Notes: generated from the sequence alone by a model not told the origin. 7,517 nucleotides of DNA from Deltaproteobacteria bacterium (GCA_016203765.1 JACQMB010000130.1:1-7517); one strand, 5' to 3'; numbered from the stretch's first letter, positions 1 to 6,906 are shown. Translations and numbers: made by a program.

Positions 1-69
1 ATCTCTCACCATGAATTGCAATACCATTTTGACCGGACGATTGAGGAGCTCCTTCATCACTTTGCTTAA
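1..69 (+). CDS. Probable C-terminal end of an upstream gene (partial)
   Basis: Reading from base 1, the first frame stays open for 22 codons and ends at TAA 67-69. The tail ends in DRTIEELLHHFA, a plausible amphipathic C-terminal helix. The second frame is also open, to a stop at 74-76, but reads less like a protein, and the third stops at once. The fragment is too short to assign to a family. If real, the upstream gene ends 32-47 bases before the putA-proC start, close enough for co-transcription. No convincing terminator lies between them. Confidence 0.35.
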   Translation: MSHHELQYHFDRTIEELLHHFA

Positions 70-101
70 TCATTGACACCCCCAGGGACGGTTTGATTTG
101 A

Positions 102-3100
102 GTGGGGCGCTCAAAAATGCTTTTGCAAATTCCCAAACCGGTTGCCGAAACGATTACGCTCAAAGGCCATCATTGGACCTTTTCGGTTTATGAGGAATAC
201 CTGCCTCATTTCAAAAAAAACGGGGTGTTCGATTCGGAAATCCTGACGGAACTGGAGGGACATCTTTGCGAAGGGAATGCCGCGCCCTTTCGGCTTCAGC
301 TTGTGCTCAAGGGTGTTCCTTTTTTGGCCGGATTTTTAATTGAACGGAGGGAGATTGTCATCGCATCTGCCCGGATGGCTAGGGAGTTATTTTTGATTGA
401 AGAGACCGTGGACCGTGGACCATGGACCGTGGACCTGGAAAGGCACGTTGAAAAAATCCAGTCGATCGATATTCATCAACAACCCGCTGTGATTGAACAA
501 ATTACCGCACGTTGGCGGCTACCTGATTTTTTCAACGACCCCGATCTCAAAATTCTCTGCCAAAAATCGCGCCATCTGGAGGAAAAACTCCTGCGTCATC
601 TTCACCGCTACCGTCGAAGCCCTTTTGAACGCCTCACCGATTTTTTTCTAAAACTCACGACTCAATACGCCCTGTTTCGCATCCATCTGCTGAAATTCAT
701 CGTGATCCTCCCCTGCCTCGACCACGACAAAAAGGGAAGGGAGGTTAAAAGGGTCTATCTGGAGATGTTGCGCCGACTGCTGGCCGATTCCAAAATGGCG
801 CGGAAGAAGCAAAAAACAGGCCAGGAGGCCCCCTTGTCCAAACCTCTCACCTTCGCCTTCCGTCTGGAACATTTTTTTGCCCGGCGAACCCCCGCCTGGT
901 TCTTGGCCAAAAATATCCGTTTTTTTCTTCGCCTCATGGCCAAACGCTTCATTGCCGGCGAGTCGATCGAAAAGGCCGCGCAAATTTACAAGAGCCTTCG
1001 CAAAACCAAAAGGGATGCCACGCTTGATCAACTGGGCGAACTGGTGGTTTCCGAGAAGGAGGCCGATCATTATTGTGAAAAAGTTTTGCAGTTGATCCGC
1101 GGGCTGGTCCGGCACATTCCGAAGGGGGAAAAAAACGCCGCCGGCATTAACCGGGCCCATGTCTCGATCAAGGTCTCCGCCCTGGCCAGTGATTTTAAGC
1201 CGGCCGCCCCCGAATATGTTTACAAACTGGCGGGCCCCCGGCTCAAAAAAATTCTTTTGGCCGCCCTGGAAGAGGATGTCTTTATCAATATCGACGCCGA
1301 GCACTACCCCTGCCGTGACCTGGTCTTTTATATCTACAAGCGCGTTCTTTTGGAAACGCCGGAGTTGAAAAATTTCGCCGCCACCGGCATCGCGGTGCAG
1401 GCCTACCTGCGGGACGCCTTTGAGCACTTTGAGGAAATCCTGGCCCTGGCCAAACAACGCCGCCTCACCATGCCGGTCCGTCTGGTCAAGGGGGCCTACT
1501 GGGATCAGGAAACGATTGAAGCGGAGGCGGCCGGTTTCGATGCCCCGGAGTTTTTAAACAAGGAGGAGACCGACATTCACTGCCGCCAGCTCATCATCAA
1601 AACGCTGGAGGCCGCTCCCCACTTGCAGCTTTGCCTGGGCTCTCATAATTTCGCCGATCACTGTTTTGCCGAAATGATCCGCGAGGAGATATTTTTCAAC
1701 GCCCCCCCGATTGAACACCAATGTTTGCATAAGACCTTCGCCGCCCTCTCCCGCGGCATGGCCAAGATGGGCTGGGCGGTGCGCAACTATGTGCCAATCG
1801 GGTCTCTGCTTGTAGGGATGGCCTACCTGGTCCGGCGCATTCTGGAAAATTCCTCCCAGGTGGGGGTCTTGGTGCAAATGCGAAGCCACAAACAAAAAGC
1901 GCACCCGGAGTTTCCCCATGTGCCGCTCCAAAAGAAAAAAGAGACGGGCCAAATACGCTGGGATCCTTCAATCACCGATCTCACCGGCGGTTTTTTCAAC
2001 ACCCCCCCGCTCCGGTTTGACGTTCAAAAAGAAAAGGCCGCCCTCGACCGGGCCTTCGCCGAATTTACCGAAACCAAACTGGGCCTCAATTATTCACGCA
2101 GTAACTACACGGATACCATCCATAAAATTTTCAGCCCCTCCCGGCCGGAAACTTTTGTTGGACAGATTCAATATGCCAACCCGGAAGAAGCCAAGGGCGC
2201 GGTTGAAAAGGCATGGCAGGCCTATAACCGGGGTGAGTGGGCCAAGGCGGCGCCCTTGGAACGGGCCAGCACTTTTTTTAAGGCGGCCGACTTGATGCTT
2301 CTGGCGCGCCTCGAACTGACCGCCCTGATGGTCCACGAGGGGGGAAAAAACTTTTTTGAAGCCGCGGGCGACGTCAATGAAGCGATCGACTTTTTGAATT
2401 TTTACGCCCGCGAAGAGTGCCGCCTGGCAAAAGAAAACAAAAATTGGGTCTCGCGCGGTGTTTTTGCCGTCATCTCTCCCTGGAATTTTCCCCTGGCCAT
2501 CCCCACCGGCATGGCCGCCGGCGCCCTGATCGCCGGCAACGCGGTTTTGCTAAAGCCGCCCGAACATACCCCGCTGATCACCCAACGGCTGGCCGATATC
2601 CTGCACGCCGCCGGTGTCCCTGAAGATATTTTCATCCATCTGCCGGGGCAGGGTTCCCAGGTCGGCAAACTGCTGGTCGAAGATCCCCACATCGCCGGCG
2701 TGATCTTCACCGGTTCCAAGGAGGTGGGAATGTGGATTGCCCACACCGCCGGCAAAAAAGTGGTGGGCAATGAATTGTTCGGGTATGAAGCCCCCGCCAA
2801 AGTCATCACCGAAATGGGGGGAAAAAACGCGATCATCGTCTCGCCCAATGCTGAATTGGATGAAACGGTGGCCGGTATTTTGTATTCGGCCTTCGGCAAC
2901 GCCGGACAAAAATGTTCGGCCTGCTCGCGCGTGATTGTGCATGAGGCGGTTAAAGACCGGCTGATCGAGCGCCTCAAGGAGGCCTGCCGGAATATTCAAG
3001 TCGGCCCGGCCTTTGAACATGCCACCTTTATTAATCCCTTGATTGCCCGCAAAGAAAAGGAGCGCCTCCAGCGCGAGGTGAAAGAGGTGATCCGCGAGGC

Positions 3101-4922
3101 CAAACTCTACCACGGCAAGATCCATCTCGACCGCTCCAATGAAGATCTCCCCGGCTGGTGCATGGGGCCGGTGCTGGTGGAACTTCCGATCCACCGCGCC
3201 CTGCAAGGCAAAAGCTGCGCCAAAAAAGAATTGTTTGGGCCGGTGTTGCACGTCACCGGTTGCAAAACGCGCGAGGAGGCGATTCAACTTTTTAACGCCA
3301 CCGAATACGGCCTGACCGGCGGCATTTTCAGCCAGTCGCAGGATGATGTGGAATATCTCTCCCGTCATCTGGAGGCCGGCAATCTTTACGTGAACCGCCC
3401 CATCACCGGGGCCCGTGTCTCGATCGAGCCCTTCGGCGGTTTTAAACTCTCCGGGACCGGTCCCAAGGTGGGCGGCCCCTTTTACCTGGAGGCCTTTCAC
3501 CATCCCCTGGAACCCAAAGAGGCGCGGGATCAAAAGGTGATTGAAATCGACGCGGCCTCCATTCAACAATACAAGGAACTTATGGACAAGGCGGCCGGTT
3601 TTTTCCGGAACAAATTTTACTGGAACCGGAAAATTCCCGGCCAGCTCAGCTTTAACGACTTAAACCAGATCAGAAAAAAGGGCTTGTATCTTGCCCTGGA
3701 AGATCAGCCCGACTTAAAGACATTTTTATACCTGCTGGCCGCCTGGGGATTGGGTTGTGAGATCAAAGTCCTTTGCGAAAAGGAGAAAACCTACGCCTAT
3801 TGGAAGACCATCGAAAAAAATCTGAAACCGATACCGGTGGAATTAGTTGATGCCCCGCGGATTGCGAAAGCCCTGCAAACCAAAGAGGTCTCTTTTTTAA
3901 TCCTCGAAGGCGATGCCGACGCAATACGGCATTGTTTGGCACAGATCTATGGGGGGACTGATGAGGAATGTTGGATGCGACAGGTCTTGACCAAGCTCGA
4001 TGCCCCCGACATTCACGATTTTGAGCGCTATCTGGAACCGTTTGTCCAGGTTCGCTCTTTCGCCGTCAATGTGATGCGGCACGGGGCGCCGTTGGAGGTG
4101 GGGGGAGAGGGGACCATGGACCGTGGACCAAAGATGAAGACAAAAATTGGGGTGCTCGGATGCGGAAATATGGGGGGTGCGATTGTCAGCGGTGCCTCCA
4201 GAAAAACAAAGGATTTTGAATTTCATCTCTACGATCCCCTTGCGGAAAAATCCAAAAAATTAGCGAAAGAGGCCAAGGCCAATGCCCGTGTAAAGATGGC
4301 TGAATTAAAAATCTGCGAATATTTTTTGCTGGCGGTCAAACCGCAAAGTTTTGCCGAATTGGCCGGTCAACTCAAACCCCATCTCCCGGCGGACGGAAAA
4401 ATCATTTCCATCATGGCCGGCGTTTCCTCCTCAAAAATCAAAGAGGGGCTCGGCTGTAAAAAACTGGCCCGCGTGATGCCCAACACCCCCTGCCTGATCG
4501 GCGAAGGGGCGGCGGCGATCTATTTTGTGGGGATGGGTCCGGCCGAAAAGAAAATTGTGCAAAACCTGTTCGCCCCGATCGCCCAAGTTCATGAGGTGAG
4601 CTCCGATGATGAAATCGATCTGGTGACGATCGGCATCGCCTCCGGCTCCGGCTATCTCTTCGAGGTCGCCCGCATCCTGATCGAAAAATTGACCGCCATG
4701 GGACTCAAACGGGAAACCGCCGACGCCATGGTCAAACAAATGCTCAAAGGATCGGCGGCCCTCATGCAAAAATCCACCCGGTCTCCCGAAGCACTCCGCA
4801 ACCAAGTCACCTCCAAAGGCGGCACCACCGAAGCGGCGCTCAAGGTTTTTAAAGAGAAAAATTTGCAAAAAGTCTTTGAAGCAGCCCTAGACGCCGCTTA
4901 CCGAAGGGCAAAAGAGTTATAA
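102..4922 (+). CDS. putA-proC: PutA-ProC fusion: proline dehydrogenase / P5C dehydrogenase / P5C reductase
   Basis: PutA oxidises proline to P5C with FAD, then glutamate semialdehyde to glutamate with NAD+. ProC reduces P5C to proline with NAD(P)H. From GTG 102 the protein has 1606 residues. Residues 1-110 are unrecognised and 130-340 look like the PutA helical arm. The proline dehydrogenase barrel (about 345-600) has VSIKVSAL (K357), INIDAEH (D398), RLVKGAYWD (460-468), Y563 and YLVRRILEN (R578/R579), the expected flavin and proline-binding set. The aldehyde dehydrogenase (about 680-1135) has SPWNFP (792), K818, E904, catalytic C938 in GQKCSA and ELFGP (1043). Residues 1140-1333 resemble the PutA C-terminal ALDH-like domain, ending RHGAPLEV. 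ProC (1345-1606) has GVLGCGNMGGA, AVKPQ, VMPNTP and QVTSKGGTT. There is no ribbon-helix-helix regulator domain, so it is probably an enzyme only. ATG 117 is an alternative start; neither start has a strong ribosome-binding site. All catalytic modules look intact. Confidence 0.96.
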   Translation: MGRSKMLLQIPKPVAETITLKGHHWTFSVYEEYLPHFKKNGVFDSEILTELEGHLCEGNAAPFRLQLVLKGVPFLAGFLIERREIVIASARMARELFLIEETVDRGPWTVDLERHVEKIQSIDIHQQPAVIEQITARWRLPDFFNDPDLKILCQKSRHLEEKLLRHLHRYRRSPFERLTDFFLKLTTQYALFRIHLLKFIVILPCLDHDKKGREVKRVYLEMLRRLLADSKMARKKQKTGQEAPLSKPLTFAFRLEHFFARRTPAWFLAKNIRFFLRLMAKRFIAGESIEKAAQIYKSLRKTKRDATLDQLGELVVSEKEADHYCEKVLQLIRGLVRHIPKGEKNAAGINRAHVSIKVSALASDFKPAAPEYVYKLAGPRLKKILLAALEEDVFINIDAEHYPCRDLVFYIYKRVLLETPELKNFAATGIAVQAYLRDAFEHFEEILALAKQRRLTMPVRLVKGAYWDQETIEAEAAGFDAPEFLNKEETDIHCRQLIIKTLEAAPHLQLCLGSHNFADHCFAEMIREEIFFNAPPIEHQCLHKTFAALSRGMAKMGWAVRNYVPIGSLLVGMAYLVRRILENSSQVGVLVQMRSHKQKAHPEFPHVPLQKKKETGQIRWDPSITDLTGGFFNTPPLRFDVQKEKAALDRAFAEFTETKLGLNYSRSNYTDTIHKIFSPSRPETFVGQIQYANPEEAKGAVEKAWQAYNRGEWAKAAPLERASTFFKAADLMLLARLELTALMVHEGGKNFFEAAGDVNEAIDFLNFYAREECRLAKENKNWVSRGVFAVISPWNFPLAIPTGMAAGALIAGNAVLLKPPEHTPLITQRLADILHAAGVPEDIFIHLPGQGSQVGKLLVEDPHIAGVIFTGSKEVGMWIAHTAGKKVVGNELFGYEAPAKVITEMGGKNAIIVSPNAELDETVAGILYSAFGNAGQKCSACSRVIVHEAVKDRLIERLKEACRNIQVGPAFEHATFINPLIARKEKERLQREVKEVIREAKLYHGKIHLDRSNEDLPGWCMGPVLVELPIHRALQGKSCAKKELFGPVLHVTGCKTREEAIQLFNATEYGLTGGIFSQSQDDVEYLSRHLEAGNLYVNRPITGARVSIEPFGGFKLSGTGPKVGGPFYLEAFHHPLEPKEARDQKVIEIDAASIQQYKELMDKAAGFFRNKFYWNRKIPGQLSFNDLNQIRKKGLYLALEDQPDLKTFLYLLAAWGLGCEIKVLCEKEKTYAYWKTIEKNLKPIPVELVDAPRIAKALQTKEVSFLILEGDADAIRHCLAQIYGGTDEECWMRQVLTKLDAPDIHDFERYLEPFVQVRSFAVNVMRHGAPLEVGGEGTMDRGPKMKTKIGVLGCGNMGGAIVSGASRKTKDFEFHLYDPLAEKSKKLAKEAKANARVKMAELKICEYFLLAVKPQSFAELAGQLKPHLPADGKIISIMAGVSSSKIKEGLGCKKLARVMPNTPCLIGEGAAAIYFVGMGPAEKKIVQNLFAPIAQVHEVSSDDEIDLVTIGIASGSGYLFEVARILIEKLTAMGLKRETADAMVKQMLKGSAALMQKSTRSPEALRNQVTSKGGTTEAALKVFKEKNLQKVFEAALDAAYRRAKEL
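404..435 (+). repeat. Heptanucleotide tandem repeat GACCRTG, about 4.5 copies
   Basis: Four heptamers, GACCGTG, GACCGTG, GACCATG and GACCGTG, are followed by a partial GACC. They are read in frame as VDRGPWTVDL (about residues 103-112) near the N-terminus of the PutA-ProC protein. The same motif recurs on the same strand at the PutA/ProC junction. The unit contains no stop codon in any of the six frames, so it can sit inside a gene. Because 7 is not a multiple of 3, gaining or losing one copy would shift the frame. Confidence 0.9.
4094..4136 (+). promoter_or_regulatory. Possible internal ribosome-binding sites and start codons for separate ProC
   Basis: Just before the ProC module, GGAGG lies at 4094-4098 and AGAGG at 4106-4110. 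The latter is five bases before an in-frame ATG at 4116; a second in-frame ATG at 4134 precedes KTKIGVLGCG. Starting at either would give a ProC of 268 or 262 residues, the usual length for a free-standing enzyme. The site looks like a former intergenic start, and it may still allow internal initiation. The motifs are seen; their use is inference. Confidence 0.45.
4112..4130 (+). repeat. Heptanucleotide repeat GACCRTG, about 2.7 copies, at the PutA/ProC seam
   Basis: GACCATG, GACCGTG and a partial GACCA lie between the end of the PutA C-terminal domain (RHGAPLEV) and the ProC start (KTKIGVLGCG). They are read in frame as TMDRGP. This is the same heptamer and strand as the array at 404-435, more than 3.6 kb upstream in the same gene. 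ATG 4116, a candidate internal start for ProC, lies inside the repeat. Confidence 0.85.
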
Positions 4923-4967
4923 CTATCTGAAAATTAAAAGGAATTTATTTTTACTTGGTACGCAACT

Positions 4968-4996
4968 TTGACCTTCTCCTTGCCGATAACTATAGT
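4968..4996 (+). promoter_or_regulatory. Sigma70-type promoter for the caspase-like/thioredoxin gene
   Basis: TTGACC at 4968-4973 and TATAGT at 4991-4996 are separated by exactly 17 bases, close to the bacterial housekeeping consensus. The predicted transcription start is near 5003, giving a leader of about 70 bases before ATG 5074. The promoter lies in the 151-base gap after the putA-proC stop. Apart from it and the ribosome-binding site I see nothing in that gap, including no clear terminator for the upstream gene, so some read-through is possible. Confidence 0.7.
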
Positions 4997-5055
4997 ATGG
5001 GCATTCCAGTGGCGAATTTGGGTGTAGCTTTCGATCTGGGCTTACCGACAACAAT

Positions 5056-5076
5056 AAGGTGATGGGGATAACAATG
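5056..5076 (+). promoter_or_regulatory. Ribosome-binding region deciding the start at 5074
   Basis: AAGGTG at 5056-5061 and GGGGA at 5064-5068 precede ATG 5074 by 12 and 5 bases. Two earlier in-frame starts, GTG 5059 and ATG 5062, overlap or abut the AAGG sequence and would have no usable spacing. ATG 5083 is also possible. The choice shifts the protein by only a few residues and affects no domain. Confidence 0.5.
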
Positions 5077-6756
5077 CAAAAAATGGCTGTGATCATTAAT
5101 GGGGACACGGGAGGGCGCCATCTGGAGAATGTGGATCGGGCATTGGTCAATGTCTTGAAACCCCAAGGCTATGAAACGTGGGTAGCCAGTCCCTCAAGAC
5201 CCTCCGCATCCCACGATCGTTATTTTCGGGGCGATCGGGAGGGGATACAAAATCTCCTGAAACAACTGAAAGCAAAGTCTGGTCCGAACACGGAGTTGGT
5301 TATTTATACCACCGGGCATGGGGAGGAAGAAGGCTTCTGTCTGGGGAGCAATTGCAACACGCAAGACCTTCTGGCCCGTCTTGACCGCCTTCCCTTTGAA
5401 AAGAAGCGGGTGGTGGTGATGGATCAGTGTTATGGGGGGAATTTTGGAAAACTTTTTTTGGATGATCCGAAGACGCTTTTTACCTCGGCCGGGAGCAAGG
5501 GAGAAACCGATCGTTGTGAGGAGATTGCTCCGCGCCTTTGGGCCCCGAATCGTGAGGTCCCGGATCAAAACGGGGACGGAACAATCAGCTGGCAGGAGAG
5601 ATTTGCCCACGCGGCAATGGGCCGGGAATTATCCTCCACGCCGCAGTTTGTCATGTCGCCCGGGTATGTGGGGGAGGGGGAATCTCCATTTTCGGGGCAA
5701 GTTCAGGAGATAGAGGACGAGGCGGCATTGCGGGATGCGTTGGGCCGGTTGCGTCCGGGGCAGTATGCCGTGATCCTGTTTTCGGCCTCCTGGTGTTACC
5801 CCTGTAAGAGATACGCGCCGGAGTTTGACCGGTTTGCCAAGGAAGGAGGGGGCCGGGATTTGTGGTTGATAACGGAGAATAATGCGTTAGCGGAAAAATG
5901 GGGAGTGAGCGGCTATCCCACGGTCGTGGTTGTAAACTGGAGAGGGGATCGCCGGATTATTGAAGATAGAAATGTCGTGCCCGAAGAGATTGCACCATTT
6001 GAAGCGACGTTGGAGGAAAGATTTCAGCGAAGAATCGCCGCAGCGGAAAAAATTGAAGATGACCGGAAACGAGCCGATACCTTTTTGGATATCGCTTCTT
6101 CTTTGGCCAGCGTCGATTTGAGAGAAAAGGCCATGGCGGTCTTCAAACAATCGATCGCCGCGGCAGAAAAGATTGGAGATGATGAGGATCGATCCTCTAC
6201 CTTTCTGTATATCGCTTTCTGTTGGCCAAGGGATAGTTCGAGAGAGAGAGAGGAAGCCATGGTGCTATACAACAAATCAATCGCCGCAGCGGAAAAAATT
6301 GAAGATGACCAGAAGCGGGCCAGGAGATTTCAAACAATTGGTTCCTTTTTGGTCGGGACCGATTCGAAGAAGGCCGTGGTGTTATACGACGAATCGATCG
6401 CCGCGGCGGAAAGGACCGGTGATGACAGGAATCGGGCCAAAACCTTTTTGGTGATCGCTTTCTCTTTGGCCAAGGATGATTTGGGAGAGGAAACCAAGAT
6501 GCTATTCCTTAAGTTGATCGTCGCGGCGGAAAAGATTGAAAGTAGCCGGGAAAAGGCCTATGCCATTCGGGGTATCGCCTCCTCTCTGACTGAAGCAAAT
6601 TTGGGCAATTTTGAGAAGGAGGTGTTCTTCAACATGTTAATCACCGCGGCGAAAAGGATTAGAGACGACGAGGATTGGGCCTATACCCAGAGGGAAATTA
6701 AATCCTCCATTCGACAAGCCGGTCTGTCCGGTCGTGTCCGTATCCCGACGCATTAG
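5074..6756 (+). CDS. Caspase-like (clan CD) protease - thioredoxin - helical-repeat protein
   Basis: The protein has 560 residues and no signal peptide or membrane segment, so it is probably cytosolic. Residues 1-200 look like a caspase/C13-type protease: strand MAVIING, then YTTGHGE with candidate catalytic H82, then VVVMDQCYGGN with candidate nucleophile C119, then LFTSAGSKGE. An EF-hand-type loop, DQNGDGTISWQE, lies at 164-175. Residues about 210-305 are a thioredoxin domain with FSASWCYPCK (C241, C244) and the cis-proline motif GYPT (P282). Residues about 316-550 form six helical repeats of about 40 residues anchored on IAAAEKI, resembling TPR-like scaffolds. Clan CD proteases cut after specific residues and are often regulatory. 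The target, trigger and thioredoxin role are unknown. Frequent GGG glycine codons, against mostly GGC in the middle of putA, suggest a different history. Alternatives are a disulfide-handling chaperone or an inactive protease. Domain calls are firm; function is not. Confidence 0.93.
   Translation: MQKMAVIINGDTGGRHLENVDRALVNVLKPQGYETWVASPSRPSASHDRYFRGDREGIQNLLKQLKAKSGPNTELVIYTTGHGEEEGFCLGSNCNTQDLLARLDRLPFEKKRVVVMDQCYGGNFGKLFLDDPKTLFTSAGSKGETDRCEEIAPRLWAPNREVPDQNGDGTISWQERFAHAAMGRELSSTPQFVMSPGYVGEGESPFSGQVQEIEDEAALRDALGRLRPGQYAVILFSASWCYPCKRYAPEFDRFAKEGGGRDLWLITENNALAEKWGVSGYPTVVVVNWRGDRRIIEDRNVVPEEIAPFEATLEERFQRRIAAAEKIEDDRKRADTFLDIASSLASVDLREKAMAVFKQSIAAAEKIGDDEDRSSTFLYIAFCWPRDSSREREEAMVLYNKSIAAAEKIEDDQKRARRFQTIGSFLVGTDSKKAVVLYDESIAAAERTGDDRNRAKTFLVIAFSLAKDDLGEETKMLFLKLIVAAEKIESSREKAYAIRGIASSLTEANLGNFEKEVFFNMLITAAKRIRDDEDWAYTQREIKSSIRQAGLSGRVRIPTH
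6034..6740 (+). repeat. Six tandem coding repeats of about 40 residues
   Basis: Units start at 6034, 6154, 6280, 6397, 6517 and 6640, so the spacing is 40, 42, 39, 40 and 41 codons. Each begins with a version of atcgccgcggcggaaaagat, encoding (S)IAAAEKI, followed by a polar EDD-(K/N)RA turn and a second helix such as TFLxIASSLA. DNA identity is highest among the first four units, which points to recent duplication. The last two have diverged. The pattern is that of a two-helix superhelical repeat used for protein binding. Confidence 0.88.
6240..6251 (+). repeat. (GA)6 dinucleotide tract inside repeat unit 2
   Basis: Six GA dinucleotides encode the RERE stretch at the end of the second helical repeat. 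The tract coincides with a 7-base length gain relative to unit 1. It compensates a nearby 1-base loss, so the frame is kept. Such tracts are prone to slippage, and a change of one dinucleotide would break the remaining four repeats. Confidence 0.8.
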
Positions 6757-6864
6757 TAAGTTTTAGACGCCACCACCAACAAAATTGTCTTCTTTAGCCA
6801 ATAGTCTGGAACAATGGAAGCGGCTTTAACTGAGCCAAAGAAATACATGACCATTCTGGACCGG

Positions 6865-6894
6865 ACTCCAAAACAGTCTTGACTATTCTGGAGT
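6865..6894 (+). promoter_or_regulatory. 30-bp near-palindrome, candidate operator
   Basis: The left arm ACTCCAAAACAGTC and right arm GACTATTCTGGAGT are reverse complements at 12 of 14 positions, around a central TT. The candidate -35 element of the ATPase promoter (6879-6884) begins in the centre and runs into the right arm, so a dimeric protein bound here would block or modulate transcription. The two mismatches would be G-U pairs in RNA from the opposite strand. A DNA operator is more likely than an RNA hairpin because the loop is only two bases. Confidence 0.5.
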
Positions 6895-6906
6895 TCAGTC
6901 TAAAAT
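6879..6906 (+). promoter_or_regulatory. Promoter of the AAA ATPase gene, apparently leaderless
   Basis: TTGACT (6879-6884) and TAAAAT (6901-6906) are separated by 16 bases. The predicted start of transcription, about 6912-6914, coincides with ATG 6914. No Shine-Dalgarno sequence precedes that ATG, and no other start codon occurs in frame between it and the upstream stop at 6848-6850. The simplest reading is a leaderless mRNA beginning at or next to the ATG. Confidence 0.6.

Noticed and set aside
73..78. Perfect TTGACA -35 element upstream of putA-proC
   Set aside because: No acceptable -10 element lies 16-18 bases downstream; the best is GATTTG at 95-100. The putA-proC promoter may be upstream of the window.
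648..1457. A 269-codon open frame on the minus strand opposite the PutA arm and barrel region
   Set aside because: It overlaps well-conserved PutA coding sequence. Its translation shows no recognisable domain, and it is explained by the codon bias of the forward gene.
2345..2351. Slippery heptamer A_AAA_AAC in frame, repeated at 2822-2828, as a programmed -1 frameshift site
   Set aside because: Conserved aldehyde dehydrogenase sequence continues in the same frame after both sites. Each run simply encodes the GGKN motif.
2550..3569. A 339-codon open frame on the minus strand opposite the P5C dehydrogenase
   Set aside because: The forward strand carries every aldehyde dehydrogenase motif here. 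The reverse product resembles no family and is a shadow.
6034..6740. Regularly spaced repeats that could be mistaken for a CRISPR array
   Set aside because: The period is about 120 bases, the whole unit is coding and in frame, and there are no short identical repeats with unique spacers.
6821..6840. GGCT...AGCC hairpin as a terminator after the protease gene
   Set aside because: The stem is only four base pairs and is not followed by a T run.
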